DNA of 64,000 nt from Acetobacterium wieringae (GTDB taxonomy: Bacteria; Bacillota; Clostridia; Eubacteriales; Eubacteriaceae), in contig NZ_LKEU01000013.1 of assembly GCF_001766835.1 (NCBI RefSeq), forward strand, positions 60,889 to 124,888, read 5' to 3'. Within the stretch, counting starts at the first letter, position 1. Each line of letters begins with the position of its first letter. Position numbers and translations under genes: made by a program. The notes under the pieces are model-generated. The model saw only the letters and a list, made by a program, of their open reading frames with translations, was not told the origin of the DNA and did no database searches. Positions 54,555-63,403 of this stretch are shown here, one piece after another.

Positions 54555-54616
54555 GAGGGGCTGGCTTCGGCTCTGAATACCAGACGTTGATACTAAACAG
54601 CAACGTCATGCATCAT

Positions 54617-54720
54617 CCCGTAGGGGCGATTCGCAATCGCCCGCAAACGTTTATGTTAGAGTGAAGGTTGATTCTAAAACGTCGCTGCTGGCCGGGCGAA
54701 CACGGTTCGCCCCTACACAC
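54617..54720. repeat. Repeat family C cluster 5 (inverted REP pair)
   Basis: CCGTAGGGGCGATTCGCAATCGCCC and GGGCGAACACGGTTCGCCCC face each other about 50 bases apart, between the DUF2922 and endolysin genes. Confidence 0.8.
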
Positions 54721-54757
54721 CATAACGACACCCTAATAAAAACCAGAAAGGATAATT

Positions 54758-55303
54758 ATGAACCCATTTTTAAAAAAAGTCCAGGAAGCCCTGGCGGCCC
54801 GGGGCTATGATCCCGGGCCGATTGACGGCCGGGACGGGCCCAAAACGAGGAAGGCGGTTACGGCCTTCCAGCAGGACTCGGGGCTGGACCCCGACGGCCA
54901 GGTGGGAACGCTCACCGAAAATCGGCTCTTTACCGAGCAACTGAGCCGGATCTCCTTTGACGGCGACGGCTCGACTGCCCATTTTGCCCGGGCCGAGTTT
55001 GCCTGCGACTGCGGCGGCGCCTATTGTGACGGCTTTCCAGCGGAGATGAACCTGGAGCTGTTGCTCAAGCTGGAAGCCCTGCGCAATGCCCTCAATGTCC
55101 CGGTGATGATCACCTCCGGGGTCCGCTGTCCCCAACGCAACGCTGAGGTGGGGGGCGTGCCCCAATCCCAGCATCTTTTTGGCCAGGCCGCCGACTGTTA
55201 TGCCCCCGGCATCCCCATTGCGACCGTCGCCGCCATCGCCGAAAGCCTGGGGCTTCTGGCCATCCGTTACGAGGCCGAAGGCTTTGTCCATCTGGCGGTC
55301 TAG
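54758..55303 (+). CDS. Endolysin: peptidoglycan-binding domain plus M15 peptidase
   Basis: The 181-aa protein has an N-terminal PG_binding_1 domain (about 1-62, ARGYDPGPIDGRDGPKTRKAV) and a C-terminal M15A-type peptidase. Zinc ligands are in SQHLFGQAADCY near residue 139 and in GFVHLAV at the very end. It should cut peptide bridges of peptidoglycan, for phage lysis. There is no signal peptide, so export would need the holin encoded next. Its last 20 bases overlap the proposed holin start. Confidence 0.9.
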   Translation: MNPFLKKVQEALAARGYDPGPIDGRDGPKTRKAVTAFQQDSGLDPDGQVGTLTENRLFTEQLSRISFDGDGSTAHFARAEFACDCGGAYCDGFPAEMNLELLLKLEALRNALNVPVMITSGVRCPQRNAEVGGVPQSQHLFGQAADCYAPGIPIATVAAIAESLGLLAIRYEAEGFVHLAV

Positions 55304-55685
55304 CTGGGCCCTGGTCGGGGGCCTGATCGGTCAGTTTCTCGGCGGCTGGGACGGCTTTCTGTTATGCCTGACCGCCTTTGTGGTGATCGACTACCTGACC
55401 GGCTTTCTGGTCGCCGCCGGACAACAGCGACTGTCCAGCGCCCGGGGTTTTCGGGGCATCCTAAAAAAGGTGCTGATCTTTGTTGTTGTCGGCATCGGCC
55501 AGCTGCTGGACACCGCGCTGCTTGGCGGCACCGGAGCCCCACTGCGCTCGGCGATGATCTTTTTCTACCTCGCCAACGAAGGCCTGAGCATTTGTGAAAA
55601 CCTGGCCGCCCTGGGGGTGCCGATCCCCAAGCGCCTGAAACAGGTGGTGGCCGAACTGGGGGAGGAGGATGATCCCCCCGGCTAG
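55284..55685 (+). CDS. Phage holin (phage_holin_4 type)
   Basis: The 133-aa protein has three hydrophobic segments: about 8-25, 26-46 and 63-85, with FFYLANEGLSICENLAALGVPIP near 92-114, typical of Firmicute holins. I chose the TTG at 55284, inside the endolysin gene, because the frame upstream of it encodes no membrane-like sequence. The start is uncertain. It would release or activate the endolysin. Confidence 0.8.
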   Translation: MSIWRSSWALVGGLIGQFLGGWDGFLLCLTAFVVIDYLTGFLVAAGQQRLSSARGFRGILKKVLIFVVVGIGQLLDTALLGGTGAPLRSAMIFFYLANEGLSICENLAALGVPIPKRLKQVVAELGEEDDPPG

Positions 55686-55713
55686 CGCCAGCACAAGCTC
55701 ATCATCCAACGCA

Positions 55714-55750
55714 CCCCGATTCGGTTTACACTGCCGGATCGGGGTTTTTG
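55714..55750 (+). terminator. Terminator after the holin gene
   Basis: CCCCGATTCGG pairs with CCGGATCGGGG, followed by TTTTTGGTTTTT. The surrounding 65 bases resemble those at 56700-56762. Confidence 0.8.
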
Positions 55751-55946
55751 GTTTTTATTCAGAACAAATACATTCGCATTTTCAAGGGAAATAATTTATA
55801 ATAATGGCAAAGAAGCGAAACGTTTGAAGTCGGCAGGTGCCCACCGGCCATCCGGTTCCTGACTGGTAAAGGCGTAAGTCATGCGCACCAGTTTTAGAGA
55901 CTGATGCCCGAAAGTAACAGATCCAACCCGTTTTTAAGGAGGTTTT

Positions 55947-56672
55947 ATGATTAAACAGGTTTTCCGTTGGTGGTTGATGGTGTTGTTGCTGCTGGCTGCT
56001 GGGGGATTGATTGCCGGCTTGCTGATCGGTGCAGAGCTGGTCTGGGGGCTGGCGCTGGGCTTTTTGGTGTTGTTGCTGCTGGTTCCGGTGCTGGTGATCC
56101 GGGCCCAGCGTCTGGGCCGGTCGGAAACCGACCCGGTACTGGTGAGCTGGTCTTATTCCCGGGCCGAAGCCCGGCAAGTGGCCCGGGATCTGCTGGCCTG
56201 GCAGCGCCAGCGAAACCGCTGGCTGGCACCTTTTACGGCTGGCTGTCTGGCCCTGATCGGCGGTATTTTTGTGGTGGTTCTGCATCAGCAGTTTCCCGAT
56301 CGGCCGCTCTGGCAATGGCTGTGGTTGTTGCTGCCGGCGGGATTGCCCTGGGGCATCCGGGGCCTTTATCACCTTTATCTCCGACAACAGATTCTGACGG
56401 CCCCCTGTGAAACCAAAATCGGCCGCCATTTTCTGATCTGGGGCAATGTCCGCCCGGTTTTTAATCAACGTGATACCCTGACGGCGGTGGCGGCGGAATG
56501 GCACTTAGAAACAGATCGGCACTACCTGAAGCTTCACTATCACAGTACCGAGCGGATGCGTTACGGCAAGGCGGAATTTGATGATCAGGTCCGCCTGCTG
56601 ATTCCGGCTGGCCGTGACAGCGACGCCCGGGACGTGATCAAAGCGCTGCAAGATGACAAACGGCGTGGTTGA
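55947..56672 (+). CDS. Hypothetical membrane protein, 241 aa
   Basis: Two hydrophobic hairpins are visible: about residues 8-52 and 92-135. A soluble C-terminal part (about 140-241) follows, as in YcxB-like proteins, but the match is weak. AAGGAGG lies 6 bases before the ATG. It stands alone between two related terminators. I cannot name a function. Confidence 0.6.
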   Translation: MIKQVFRWWLMVLLLLAAGGLIAGLLIGAELVWGLALGFLVLLLLVPVLVIRAQRLGRSETDPVLVSWSYSRAEARQVARDLLAWQRQRNRWLAPFTAGCLALIGGIFVVVLHQQFPDRPLWQWLWLLLPAGLPWGIRGLYHLYLRQQILTAPCETKIGRHFLIWGNVRPVFNQRDTLTAVAAEWHLETDRHYLKLHYHSTERMRYGKAEFDDQVRLLIPAGRDSDARDVIKALQDDKRRG

Positions 56673-56728
56673 TACCACCGTTGTGATAACAGGCCCCGGC
56701 TAACGCCATCACAAGCCGATCATTTCAT

Positions 56729-56762
56729 CCCCCATCCGGATCACACTGCCGGATGGGGGGGT
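56729..56762 (+). terminator. Hairpin after the 241-aa membrane protein gene
   Basis: CCCCCATCCGG pairs with CCGGATGGGGG; the T run after it is poor. The region copies the one after the holin gene. Confidence 0.5.
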
Positions 56763-56879
56763 GCGATTTTACGCAGCACCGATATAATCGCTTTTTAAGA
56801 GAAATCAGGTATACTGATGCTAAATAGACGGTCTCGCTGCCCGGCAGTGACCGGTAATCCCCCATGAAAGAAGAAAAAA

Positions 56880-57431
56880 ATGTATAACAACGATTATATC
56901 ATGCGGATGATTGGAGATATGTCGGCTTTTTTAGCCAATGTAGTTTTTCACAAAAACGTCGCCGCCATTGAAATCTTTGACGAACAGGGCAACATCTCCG
57001 CCAGTGGGCTGTTACAGCTGCAGCTGCTCGCCCTGATCGGCGAAGGTCGGCTCAATGACGCTGAAAACCTGCTGTTTGAGAAAATCGCCGCCCGGCCCGA
57101 TCCGGCCTATCTGCCGGTGGCCCGGGATTTTTACGCCCATCTTGATAGTCACAGCGATGAAGACCTTTTAAGGGCCGGCTTTTCCCGGGATGAAATAAGG
57201 GAAGGCCGGGAGGATCTTGACAGGATTTATCAGAAAGGGGTAGAGGGAGAAGCAAATCAGCAAAGACCAGCCGATATGCCCGGTAATGGGGTTCAAGTTT
57301 TTCAGCACGATCTTGTCACAAAAAGCACCAGCCGTTACAGGTTGGTGCTTTTTTTAGCAAATGTCAGGATTTGCGGGAGCAAGGCATTCGAGCAGGCATA
57401 TTTATTGCAAAAAAAGGCGGGTTTTTGGTGA
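56880..57431 (+). CDS. DUF6483-like protein with a probable read-through C-terminus
   Basis: The 183-aa open frame starts MYNNDYIMRMIGDMSAFLANV, which resembles DUF6483 proteins. After about residue 125 the composition changes, and the frame runs through an evident terminator hairpin at 57321-57355. A stop codon or frame was therefore probably lost near 57240-57300, and the native protein would be about 125 aa. GAAAGAAGAAA precedes the start. Function unknown. Confidence 0.55.
   Translation: MYNNDYIMRMIGDMSAFLANVVFHKNVAAIEIFDEQGNISASGLLQLQLLALIGEGRLNDAENLLFEKIAARPDPAYLPVARDFYAHLDSHSDEDLLRAGFSRDEIREGREDLDRIYQKGVEGEANQQRPADMPGNGVQVFQHDLVTKSTSRYRLVLFLANVRICGSKAFEQAYLLQKKAGFW
57321..57355 (+). 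terminator. Terminator inside the extended DUF6483-like frame
   Basis: AAAAGCACCAGCC pairs with GGTTGGTGCTTTT across GTTACAG, followed by more T. Confidence 0.8.
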
Positions 57432-57568
57432 GAAAGTTTTGAAATCAGTCGGGAAAAGCGTATAATTAGATGATGTGATTCGTTTACAGATCATTCGCCG
57501 CAGCCGCGCCCCTACTTTCCCAACAGGGAAGCAGCTGGCGGCGAGACCGCAGACAGAAAGTGGTTCGT

Positions 57569-58187
57569 ATGATCAGTTATCAGATCGGCAGCGTCGCCGT
57601 CACCCACCACGGTTTCACCAGGGGGACTGATCATTTTTATCCCCAGCTCCGAAACGCCACCCGCCGCTGCGGCTGGATCTCCATGTGCATCTGGATGAAA
57701 CCCTTTACCGGCAGATCTGCAGCAAAAAAGAACTCAATGTTTTCCGGGATTATCTGGGCTTTCTGGAGGCCATTGGTCAGTCAACCCCGGCTGAAAAGGA
57801 ACTGCTGGGCAGCTTCGGCCACCAGTTTCTGATTAACATCGAAAACACCGCCATGGCCAAAACTTATAAGATGCCGGTGCTGCTGGCCTTTTATAACGAT
57901 GGCGATATCAAGCTGGCAGTCGATTCAGATGATCTCTACCGGAGTTTTAAAGCCTTCTACGAAAAAGACTCCAATCGAATCGATCTACTCCGGAACAAGG
58001 CTACTGCCGGAGCCATGGACTGGGGCAAAAGAGAATACGTCAGTCTGGCGAGGCGCAACCCGATCTGACCGAAGCACGGCTGGCCATGCTGCTGGAGCCG
58101 GTGGTGGAGACCTTTGTGACTGGGGGTGAGCGGTGGTTGAATGTAGTGGGGAGCGTGAGACTTCAAACTGATTTAAAGTACTTATAA
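57569..58187 (+). pseudogene. Decayed gene split over three frames
   Basis: The ATG at 57569 begins MISYQIGSVAVTHHGF and loses frame near 57660. A second frame continues LRLDLHVHLDETLYRQICSK through about 58050. A third frame then picks up GEAQPDLTEARLAMLLEPVV to the stop at 58185. Each change is one or two bases, so one ancestral gene of about 205 codons is likely. I do not recognise the protein. It is GC-rich up to this point, and the composition drops sharply just after it. Confidence 0.6.
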
Positions 58188-58238
58188 CAACGAAATAAAC
58201 ATAGCATCAAATGTAATGCTGGATTGGAATAACAGAAT

Positions 58239-60071
58239 ATGAGTAATGTTGCTGAACTGATTGAGAAAATTAAAGGTACACTTTGCGATGATTTTAGGCT
58301 CTATGAACCTTATATAAGACACATTAGATTTCCACATTACAAATCAGTTGTTGATGGAACAAAAATTGATTTTGATTTTCCACTAACTGTATTTGTTGGC
58401 GAAAATGGAACAAACAAGACTTCGATTTTACTGGCCTTATACGGTTGTCCTGATGGTTGTAATATTGGTAATTACTGGTTTTCAACAGTTATTGATAAAG
58501 TTACTGGATCGGAAAGGCACTGTATAATCTATGGTTATAAGCATCTGGGAGCAAATAAGAAAGTAGAAGTTTTGAAATCTCGTATTGGTTTTAAAAAGAA
58601 TCCAGATTATTGGGAGCCTTCAAGAAGTTTAAAAAAATATGATATGGAACCATATGATCCTAGTTTTGGTAAGTCTGTAGGTAATAAAAATAATACAAGA
58701 TGGGATGGGATCGTAAAAAATGACGTTTACATGCATTGTAAAGATTTTCTGCCTGCATTTGATTTGATGTTTTATCATTCGCATTTTAATACAACTGCAA
58801 GAATAAAAAGCAGACAGGAATTCATCAGAAGTCGTTCAAAAATTCTGAATAGAGTTATTAAGGGTAAACTCAGTGTATATGAATTTTATGGTAAACAGAG
58901 AATCAGAATCAACATTCAATTAAGTAATGAATCCTGTAAAATTCTCTCGGAAATAATGGGAAAAAACTACAGGGAGATAAGGATCGTTGAACATAGTCTT
59001 TATACCAATAAACATGCAAAAACTATTTTGATTAAAGAGGGTGATTTGGAGTATACTGAAGCTTTTGCGGGTAGTGGTGAATCAAGAATCATTATGTTGA
59101 TCAATAGCATTCTAAATGCACCTGCTAAATCACTGATACTTATCGATGAACCGGAAATATCTCTGCACCCGGCTGCACAAAAGAGATTCAGAGATTTTGT
59201 GCTTGAACAGATCATTAAGAAGAAACATCAGGTTTTTGTTACAACACATTCACCAACAATGATTGCGGATCTTCCTGAAGAGGCTATCAAATTGTTGCGG
59301 ATCAGAAAAACCGACAAAAAGATCGAAGTTTTGCCAGATGTTCACTGGAAATCTGCTTTTATTGAACTGGGTCATGAAGAAAGCGAAAGCACTGTAATTT
59401 ATGTAGAGGATAAACTCTCACAGAAAATTATTGAAAAGTATATTTTACGTAAATATAACAACATGATATTGCCGGTAAGTTATTTACCAGGTGGTGCTGA
59501 GTCAATAATTAAACAACATGTATCAATTGCGGCAGCAGAAAAACGCAATACTTTTTTTATACTTGATGGTGATAAGAATTATTATCCTTACGAGGATCTC
59601 CAGAGCTATTTTGATGATCTGAAAACCAATTTTAATATTGAAGCCATCACAAATTTACGGAAGATTCAGGAAAATCAAATTCCAACATGTTATAATAACC
59701 AATTACAGTATATAATTGAAAAAATGACAAATGTCAGTAAGATTCAATTTTCGTATGACGGTTATCAGGGAAAGTCTGATCAGGAACAAAAGGTCGAAGT
59801 ATTACGTAATTTTATAAAATTCTGGGAAAATAATGTCTGGTTTTTACCATGTAAAACACCAGAAGAGGCTCTCCTGAGAAGTATGAATATTGAAATCGGA
59901 AATGAAGCAGATTTCAAAAAATACTTTCAGGAAAAAGCAAGTGAAGAGTTGGGAGAAGAAGCTGATTCAGAATATATATTTAATTTTCAACGGAGATGTA
60001 TTAATAAACTTGAAGATGACTGTGAATTATTCAAACATCTGAATGCTGTTTTTGCAAATATTTTAGATTAG
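58239..60071 (+). CDS. OLD-like AAA ATPase with C-terminal TOPRIM-like nuclease domain
   Basis: The 610-aa protein has a Walker A-like GENGTNKT at residues 54-61, with Asn replacing the usual last Gly. Signature-like FAGSGESRIIML is near 280, Walker B LILIDEPEISLHP near 300-313, and a switch His in VTTHSPTM near 343. The C-terminal part has VIYVEDKLSQ near 386 and FILDGDKN near 440, matching the Glu and DxD of a TOPRIM nuclease, as in OLD-family proteins. It is AT-rich, unlike its upstream neighbours. The methyltransferase gene follows within 12 bases, so the two probably act together, possibly in phage defence. Confidence 0.75.
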   Translation: MSNVAELIEKIKGTLCDDFRLYEPYIRHIRFPHYKSVVDGTKIDFDFPLTVFVGENGTNKTSILLALYGCPDGCNIGNYWFSTVIDKVTGSERHCIIYGYKHLGANKKVEVLKSRIGFKKNPDYWEPSRSLKKYDMEPYDPSFGKSVGNKNNTRWDGIVKNDVYMHCKDFLPAFDLMFYHSHFNTTARIKSRQEFIRSRSKILNRVIKGKLSVYEFYGKQRIRINIQLSNESCKILSEIMGKNYREIRIVEHSLYTNKHAKTILIKEGDLEYTEAFAGSGESRIIMLINSILNAPAKSLILIDEPEISLHPAAQKRFRDFVLEQIIKKKHQVFVTTHSPTMIADLPEEAIKLLRIRKTDKKIEVLPDVHWKSAFIELGHEESESTVIYVEDKLSQKIIEKYILRKYNNMILPVSYLPGGAESIIKQHVSIAAAEKRNTFFILDGDKNYYPYEDLQSYFDDLKTNFNIEAITNLRKIQENQIPTCYNNQLQYIIEKMTNVSKIQFSYDGYQGKSDQEQKVEVLRNFIKFWENNVWFLPCKTPEEALLRSMNIEIGNEADFKKYFQEKASEELGEEADSEYIFNFQRRCINKLEDDCELFKHLNAVFANILD

Positions 60072-60082
60072 AGGTGATATGT

Positions 60083-61117
60083 TTGATTAAAGTTTATGAT
60101 TTTTTTTCAGGTTGTGGTGGCGCAAGTTCCGGTTTTCAAAAAGCTGGTTTCGAAATTGCATTGGGTATTGATATCGATAGTGATGCTGCTGAAACCTTCA
60201 GTCAAAATTTTCCCGAAGCAGCATTTATAAATAAAGATATACGTAGCTTAACGCCAGAAGATATCTGCGAATATGTCGATAAAGAATCAAAAAAATTATT
60301 CTGTGGTTGCGCACCGTGCCAGCCATTTTCAAAACAGAATCGCAATAAGTCAGGCGACGATGTGAGGATAAATCTGCTTGACGAATTTTATCGCTTTATT
60401 GAATTTTATTTGCCAGATTACTTATTTATTGAAAATGTTCCTGGTATTCAGAAATTTGAAATGGGTGGGAGTCCATTGGAGAATTTTGTGTCCAAATTAA
60501 AGGAATGTGGCTATAGAATAAAAACACAAGTAATAACAGCATCTGACTATGGTGTGCCGCAAATCAGGAAAAGGCTGATATTGATTGGTGCCTTGAACAA
60601 GGAAGTTTATTTTCCGGCACCTACACATGGCGAAAACAGGAGTCAGCCAGAAACAGTTTTCAGTGACTGGGTTTACGAGTTGCCTTTGTTAGAAGCTGGG
60701 GAAACTGATCCGGATGATCCGGATCACTGTGCCGCAGCATTGACAGAAAAAAATCTGATGCGAATTAAAGCAACACCCGAAGGCGGTAGCAGGACAGACT
60801 GGTCTGACAACTTGAAACTTGATTGCCATAAAAATCACGTTGGTCATACAGATGTTTATGGACGGTTGTCACGCAATAAAAAATGCAGTACTTTGACAAC
60901 AAAATGCATCAGCTATTCAAATGGCAGGTATGGTCATCCAGTAGAAAACAGAGCTTTGAGTGTACGGGAAGCTGCCTGTCTTCAGACATTTGACCGCACA
61001 TTTACTTTTGCAGGTAAACTTGGCTCAAAAGCAAAACAGGTTGGAAATGCAGTTCCGCCACTACTGGCCTATAATTTCGGCATCGTTTTTAATGAGATGG
61101 AAATGTCATCAGATTGA
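60083..61117 (+). CDS. DNA (cytosine-5) methyltransferase, coupled to the OLD-like ATPase
   Basis: The 344-aa protein starts at the TTG at 60083, with GAGGTGAT 4 bases upstream; a GTG at 60074 is in frame but lies inside that site. Motif I is FFSGCGGASSGF near 6-17, motif IV CAPCQPFS near 76-83 with the catalytic Cys, motif VI IENVPG near 117, motif VIII YGVPQIRKR near 155, and motif X QVGNAVPP near 320. All are intact. The variable region between VIII and IX is moderate in length. No restriction endonuclease of ordinary type is adjacent. Confidence 0.93.
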   Translation: MIKVYDFFSGCGGASSGFQKAGFEIALGIDIDSDAAETFSQNFPEAAFINKDIRSLTPEDICEYVDKESKKLFCGCAPCQPFSKQNRNKSGDDVRINLLDEFYRFIEFYLPDYLFIENVPGIQKFEMGGSPLENFVSKLKECGYRIKTQVITASDYGVPQIRKRLILIGALNKEVYFPAPTHGENRSQPETVFSDWVYELPLLEAGETDPDDPDHCAAALTEKNLMRIKATPEGGSRTDWSDNLKLDCHKNHVGHTDVYGRLSRNKKCSTLTTKCISYSNGRYGHPVENRALSVREAACLQTFDRTFTFAGKLGSKAKQVGNAVPPLLAYNFGIVFNEMEMSSD

Positions 61118-61192
61118 TCCCCGTTTGCATAGGGGGGTTCACAATGATGAAAAGTAAAATCAAAGGGAAGAACAGCTGCATTGAGAGGTTGT

Positions 61193-62083
61193 ATGAAAAA
61201 ATCAGTTAATAAGCAAAGGCGCACAAAAACCGAAAGTAAGACGAGTCAAGTTCAGGATTTTCTGAAAAAAATCGGTGCCGTGAGTTTAAAGGAAGCAGCA
61301 GAACTCATCGTCTCGATTTTTGGCATTTTGGGTACAGTGTATTTTATTTGCGGTTTTGTTTATGTGGAAAAGTATAAAAATGACTGCGCCAATTTTTATG
61401 AACTACCCCGGGAATATTTTTCGGTCGATGTCAATTATTTTTTTCTATACTTTATATTAGTTGTTTTGTTTGCAATCACAATTATATCGCCCAGGTATAT
61501 AAAAAATCAACTCATAAAAAAGGAAACGTCTAAAACTACCAGCCGGATAATAATGGGCTTTTTTATTATTTTTCTGGGTATTTCTTTAGGTCAGTTAATT
61601 ATTCTGAATTTAGAAGTAATTCTCACCCATCCTCAGCATCAGAATTTTGTCAACAGGTACAGCGAAGTTATAGATCACAGCATGAATGCTATACTGGTAA
61701 TCATGATTGGTTTTTCAATCTTTTTTCAGATTGCGATTACGTATGATGAAGAACTAAACCGCATTAAAAATAAATTGGTAAGATCCTTTGTTGGTGGAGT
61801 GCTCCTGCTTGTAATGATAACCGTACCAGTCATATACTTCTGGGGTACCACAATCAAACTTACAAGCTCGATTGAGGACAAGTCATGGTATGAAACTACG
61901 CATTTGAATGAAAAAGACCTGGCAATCCTTACGACAGTCAACAATCAGTTTCTGGTTTCAGAATACATTGTGGACGAAAAAGACGGAGAGGTACATATTT
62001 ATACTGACCGGTATATGTTTGTGAATCGGGAAAACCTGGTGATCACTTATAAAAAATTTAATTTACCTGTCAAAGTAAATTAA
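61193..62083 (+). CDS. Multi-pass membrane protein of unknown function between methyltransferase genes
   Basis: The 296-aa protein starts at the ATG at 61193 with GAGAGG upstream. A basic N-terminus is followed by about five hydrophobic segments near 37-58, 76-97, 114-138, 164-187 and 202-222. A soluble C-terminal part of about 70 residues then ends the chain, probably outside or at the membrane face. No recognisable motif. It is AT-rich like the two genes before it and in the same orientation, 75 bases after the methyltransferase. It may be an effector or an unrelated passenger. Confidence 0.65.
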   Translation: MKKSVNKQRRTKTESKTSQVQDFLKKIGAVSLKEAAELIVSIFGILGTVYFICGFVYVEKYKNDCANFYELPREYFSVDVNYFFLYFILVVLFAITIISPRYIKNQLIKKETSKTTSRIIMGFFIIFLGISLGQLIILNLEVILTHPQHQNFVNRYSEVIDHSMNAILVIMIGFSIFFQIAITYDEELNRIKNKLVRSFVGGVLLLVMITVPVIYFWGTTIKLTSSIEDKSWYETTHLNEKDLAILTTVNNQFLVSEYIVDEKDGEVHIYTDRYMFVNRENLVITYKKFNLPVKVN

Positions 62084-62200
62084 AAGTAGTTTAAAATAAA
62101 GCTGCTGTAACGCCGCTATCTTGTTATAACTCTTGTCTTTTTACCTGGAAAACGCTATAATGGGAATAAATAACTACGAAATTATTCCCAGAGGTGAAAC

Positions 62201-63403
62201 ATGTCCAAACAGATAAATCTACATTTTGAAGATGAAATATATGGTTTGTTGAAAGAATGCTCAGAAAAATATGAGATCAGTGTGCAGGGAGTCGTGCGTG
62301 AAGCAGTGCTGCATATGCTCAGTAACAAAAAAAGTGCCACCGGCAAGGCGTTTACATTCATCGATCTTTTTGCGGGTATTGGCGGGATGCGCCTGGCGTT
62401 TGAAGCAAACGGTGGTGAGTGCGTGTTTTCCAGCGAGTGGGATAAATATTGCCAGAAAACATACTATGAAAATTTCGGGGAAATGCCGGTGGGCGATATC
62501 CGCCAGGTCGATGAAAAAGAAGTACCGGATCATGATATACTGGTGGCCGGTTTTCCCTGCCAGCCGTTTTCGATTGCCGGGGTATCCAAGAAAAACAGCC
62601 TGGGCCGGGATCATGGTTTCAAGGATAAAACCCAGGGCACGCTATTTTTTGATGTGGTCCGGATTCTGGATGAAAAACGGCCTAAAGCGTTTCTGCTGGA
62701 AAACGTGAAAAACCTGAAAAGTCACGACAAGGGACGTACCTGGGACATCATCATGAAAACACTGGATGAGCTGGATTACGAGGTTTTTCCATACATACTG
62801 GATGGCCAGGGTTTTGTCCCTCAGCATCGGGAGCGGGTTTATATCGTCGGGTTTGACAGACAGAAGTTCGGTCAGGAAATAGATTTCGATTGCAGACTCA
62901 ATAAGACGGAGAAAAAGCCGGTTCTCAACGATATTCTGGAACGAGAAGTGGACGCCAAGTATACATTGTCAGATAAACTGTGGAATTACCTGCAGGAATA
63001 TTCGCGCAAGCATAAAGAAAAAGGCAACGGTTTTGGCTTTGGTCTGCCGGATCGTTACGGGGTAACCCGAACCCTCAGTGCCCGTTATTATAAAGATGGC
63101 TCGGAAATCCTGATCTACCAGGAAGGGAAAAACCCCAGACGGCTGACACCTCGGGAATGCGCCAGACTGCAGGGATACCCGGAAGATTTTAAAATTACGG
63201 TATCCGATACACAGGCCTACAAGCAATTCGGTAATTCGATTGTGGTGCCGTTGGTTGCTGAAATTGCCAGTAATATGATCGAATTTATTGAAAATCCTGA
63301 AGGCCGCAATGGGAACGTCCAGCTGAAGTTTGACTACTTTGGTGAAAGCTTCAAAAGAGGACAACCGGGTCAAACCGCTCAAACAGTTCATATTTCCAGA
63401 TAA
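62201..63403 (+). CDS. DNA (cytosine-5) methyltransferase with N-terminal ribbon-helix-helix
   Basis: The 400-aa protein has a short N-terminal domain (about 1-45, QINLHFEDEIYGLLKECSEK) resembling a ribbon-helix-helix DNA binder, followed by a full C5 methyltransferase. Motif I FIDLFAGIGGM is near 53, motif IV AGFPCQPFS near 116 with the catalytic Cys, motif VI LLENVKNL near 167, motif VIII VPQHRERVYIVGF near 206 and motif X QFGNSIVVPLV near 347. The extra DNA-binding domain could repress its own promoter. Base composition is nearer the genome average. The gene ends overlapping vsr on the other strand. Confidence 0.93.
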   Translation: MSKQINLHFEDEIYGLLKECSEKYEISVQGVVREAVLHMLSNKKSATGKAFTFIDLFAGIGGMRLAFEANGGECVFSSEWDKYCQKTYYENFGEMPVGDIRQVDEKEVPDHDILVAGFPCQPFSIAGVSKKNSLGRDHGFKDKTQGTLFFDVVRILDEKRPKAFLLENVKNLKSHDKGRTWDIIMKTLDELDYEVFPYILDGQGFVPQHRERVYIVGFDRQKFGQEIDFDCRLNKTEKKPVLNDILEREVDAKYTLSDKLWNYLQEYSRKHKEKGNGFGFGLPDRYGVTRTLSARYYKDGSEILIYQEGKNPRRLTPRECARLQGYPEDFKITVSDTQAYKQFGNSIVVPLVAEIASNMIEFIENPEGRNGNVQLKFDYFGESFKRGQPGQTAQTVHISR

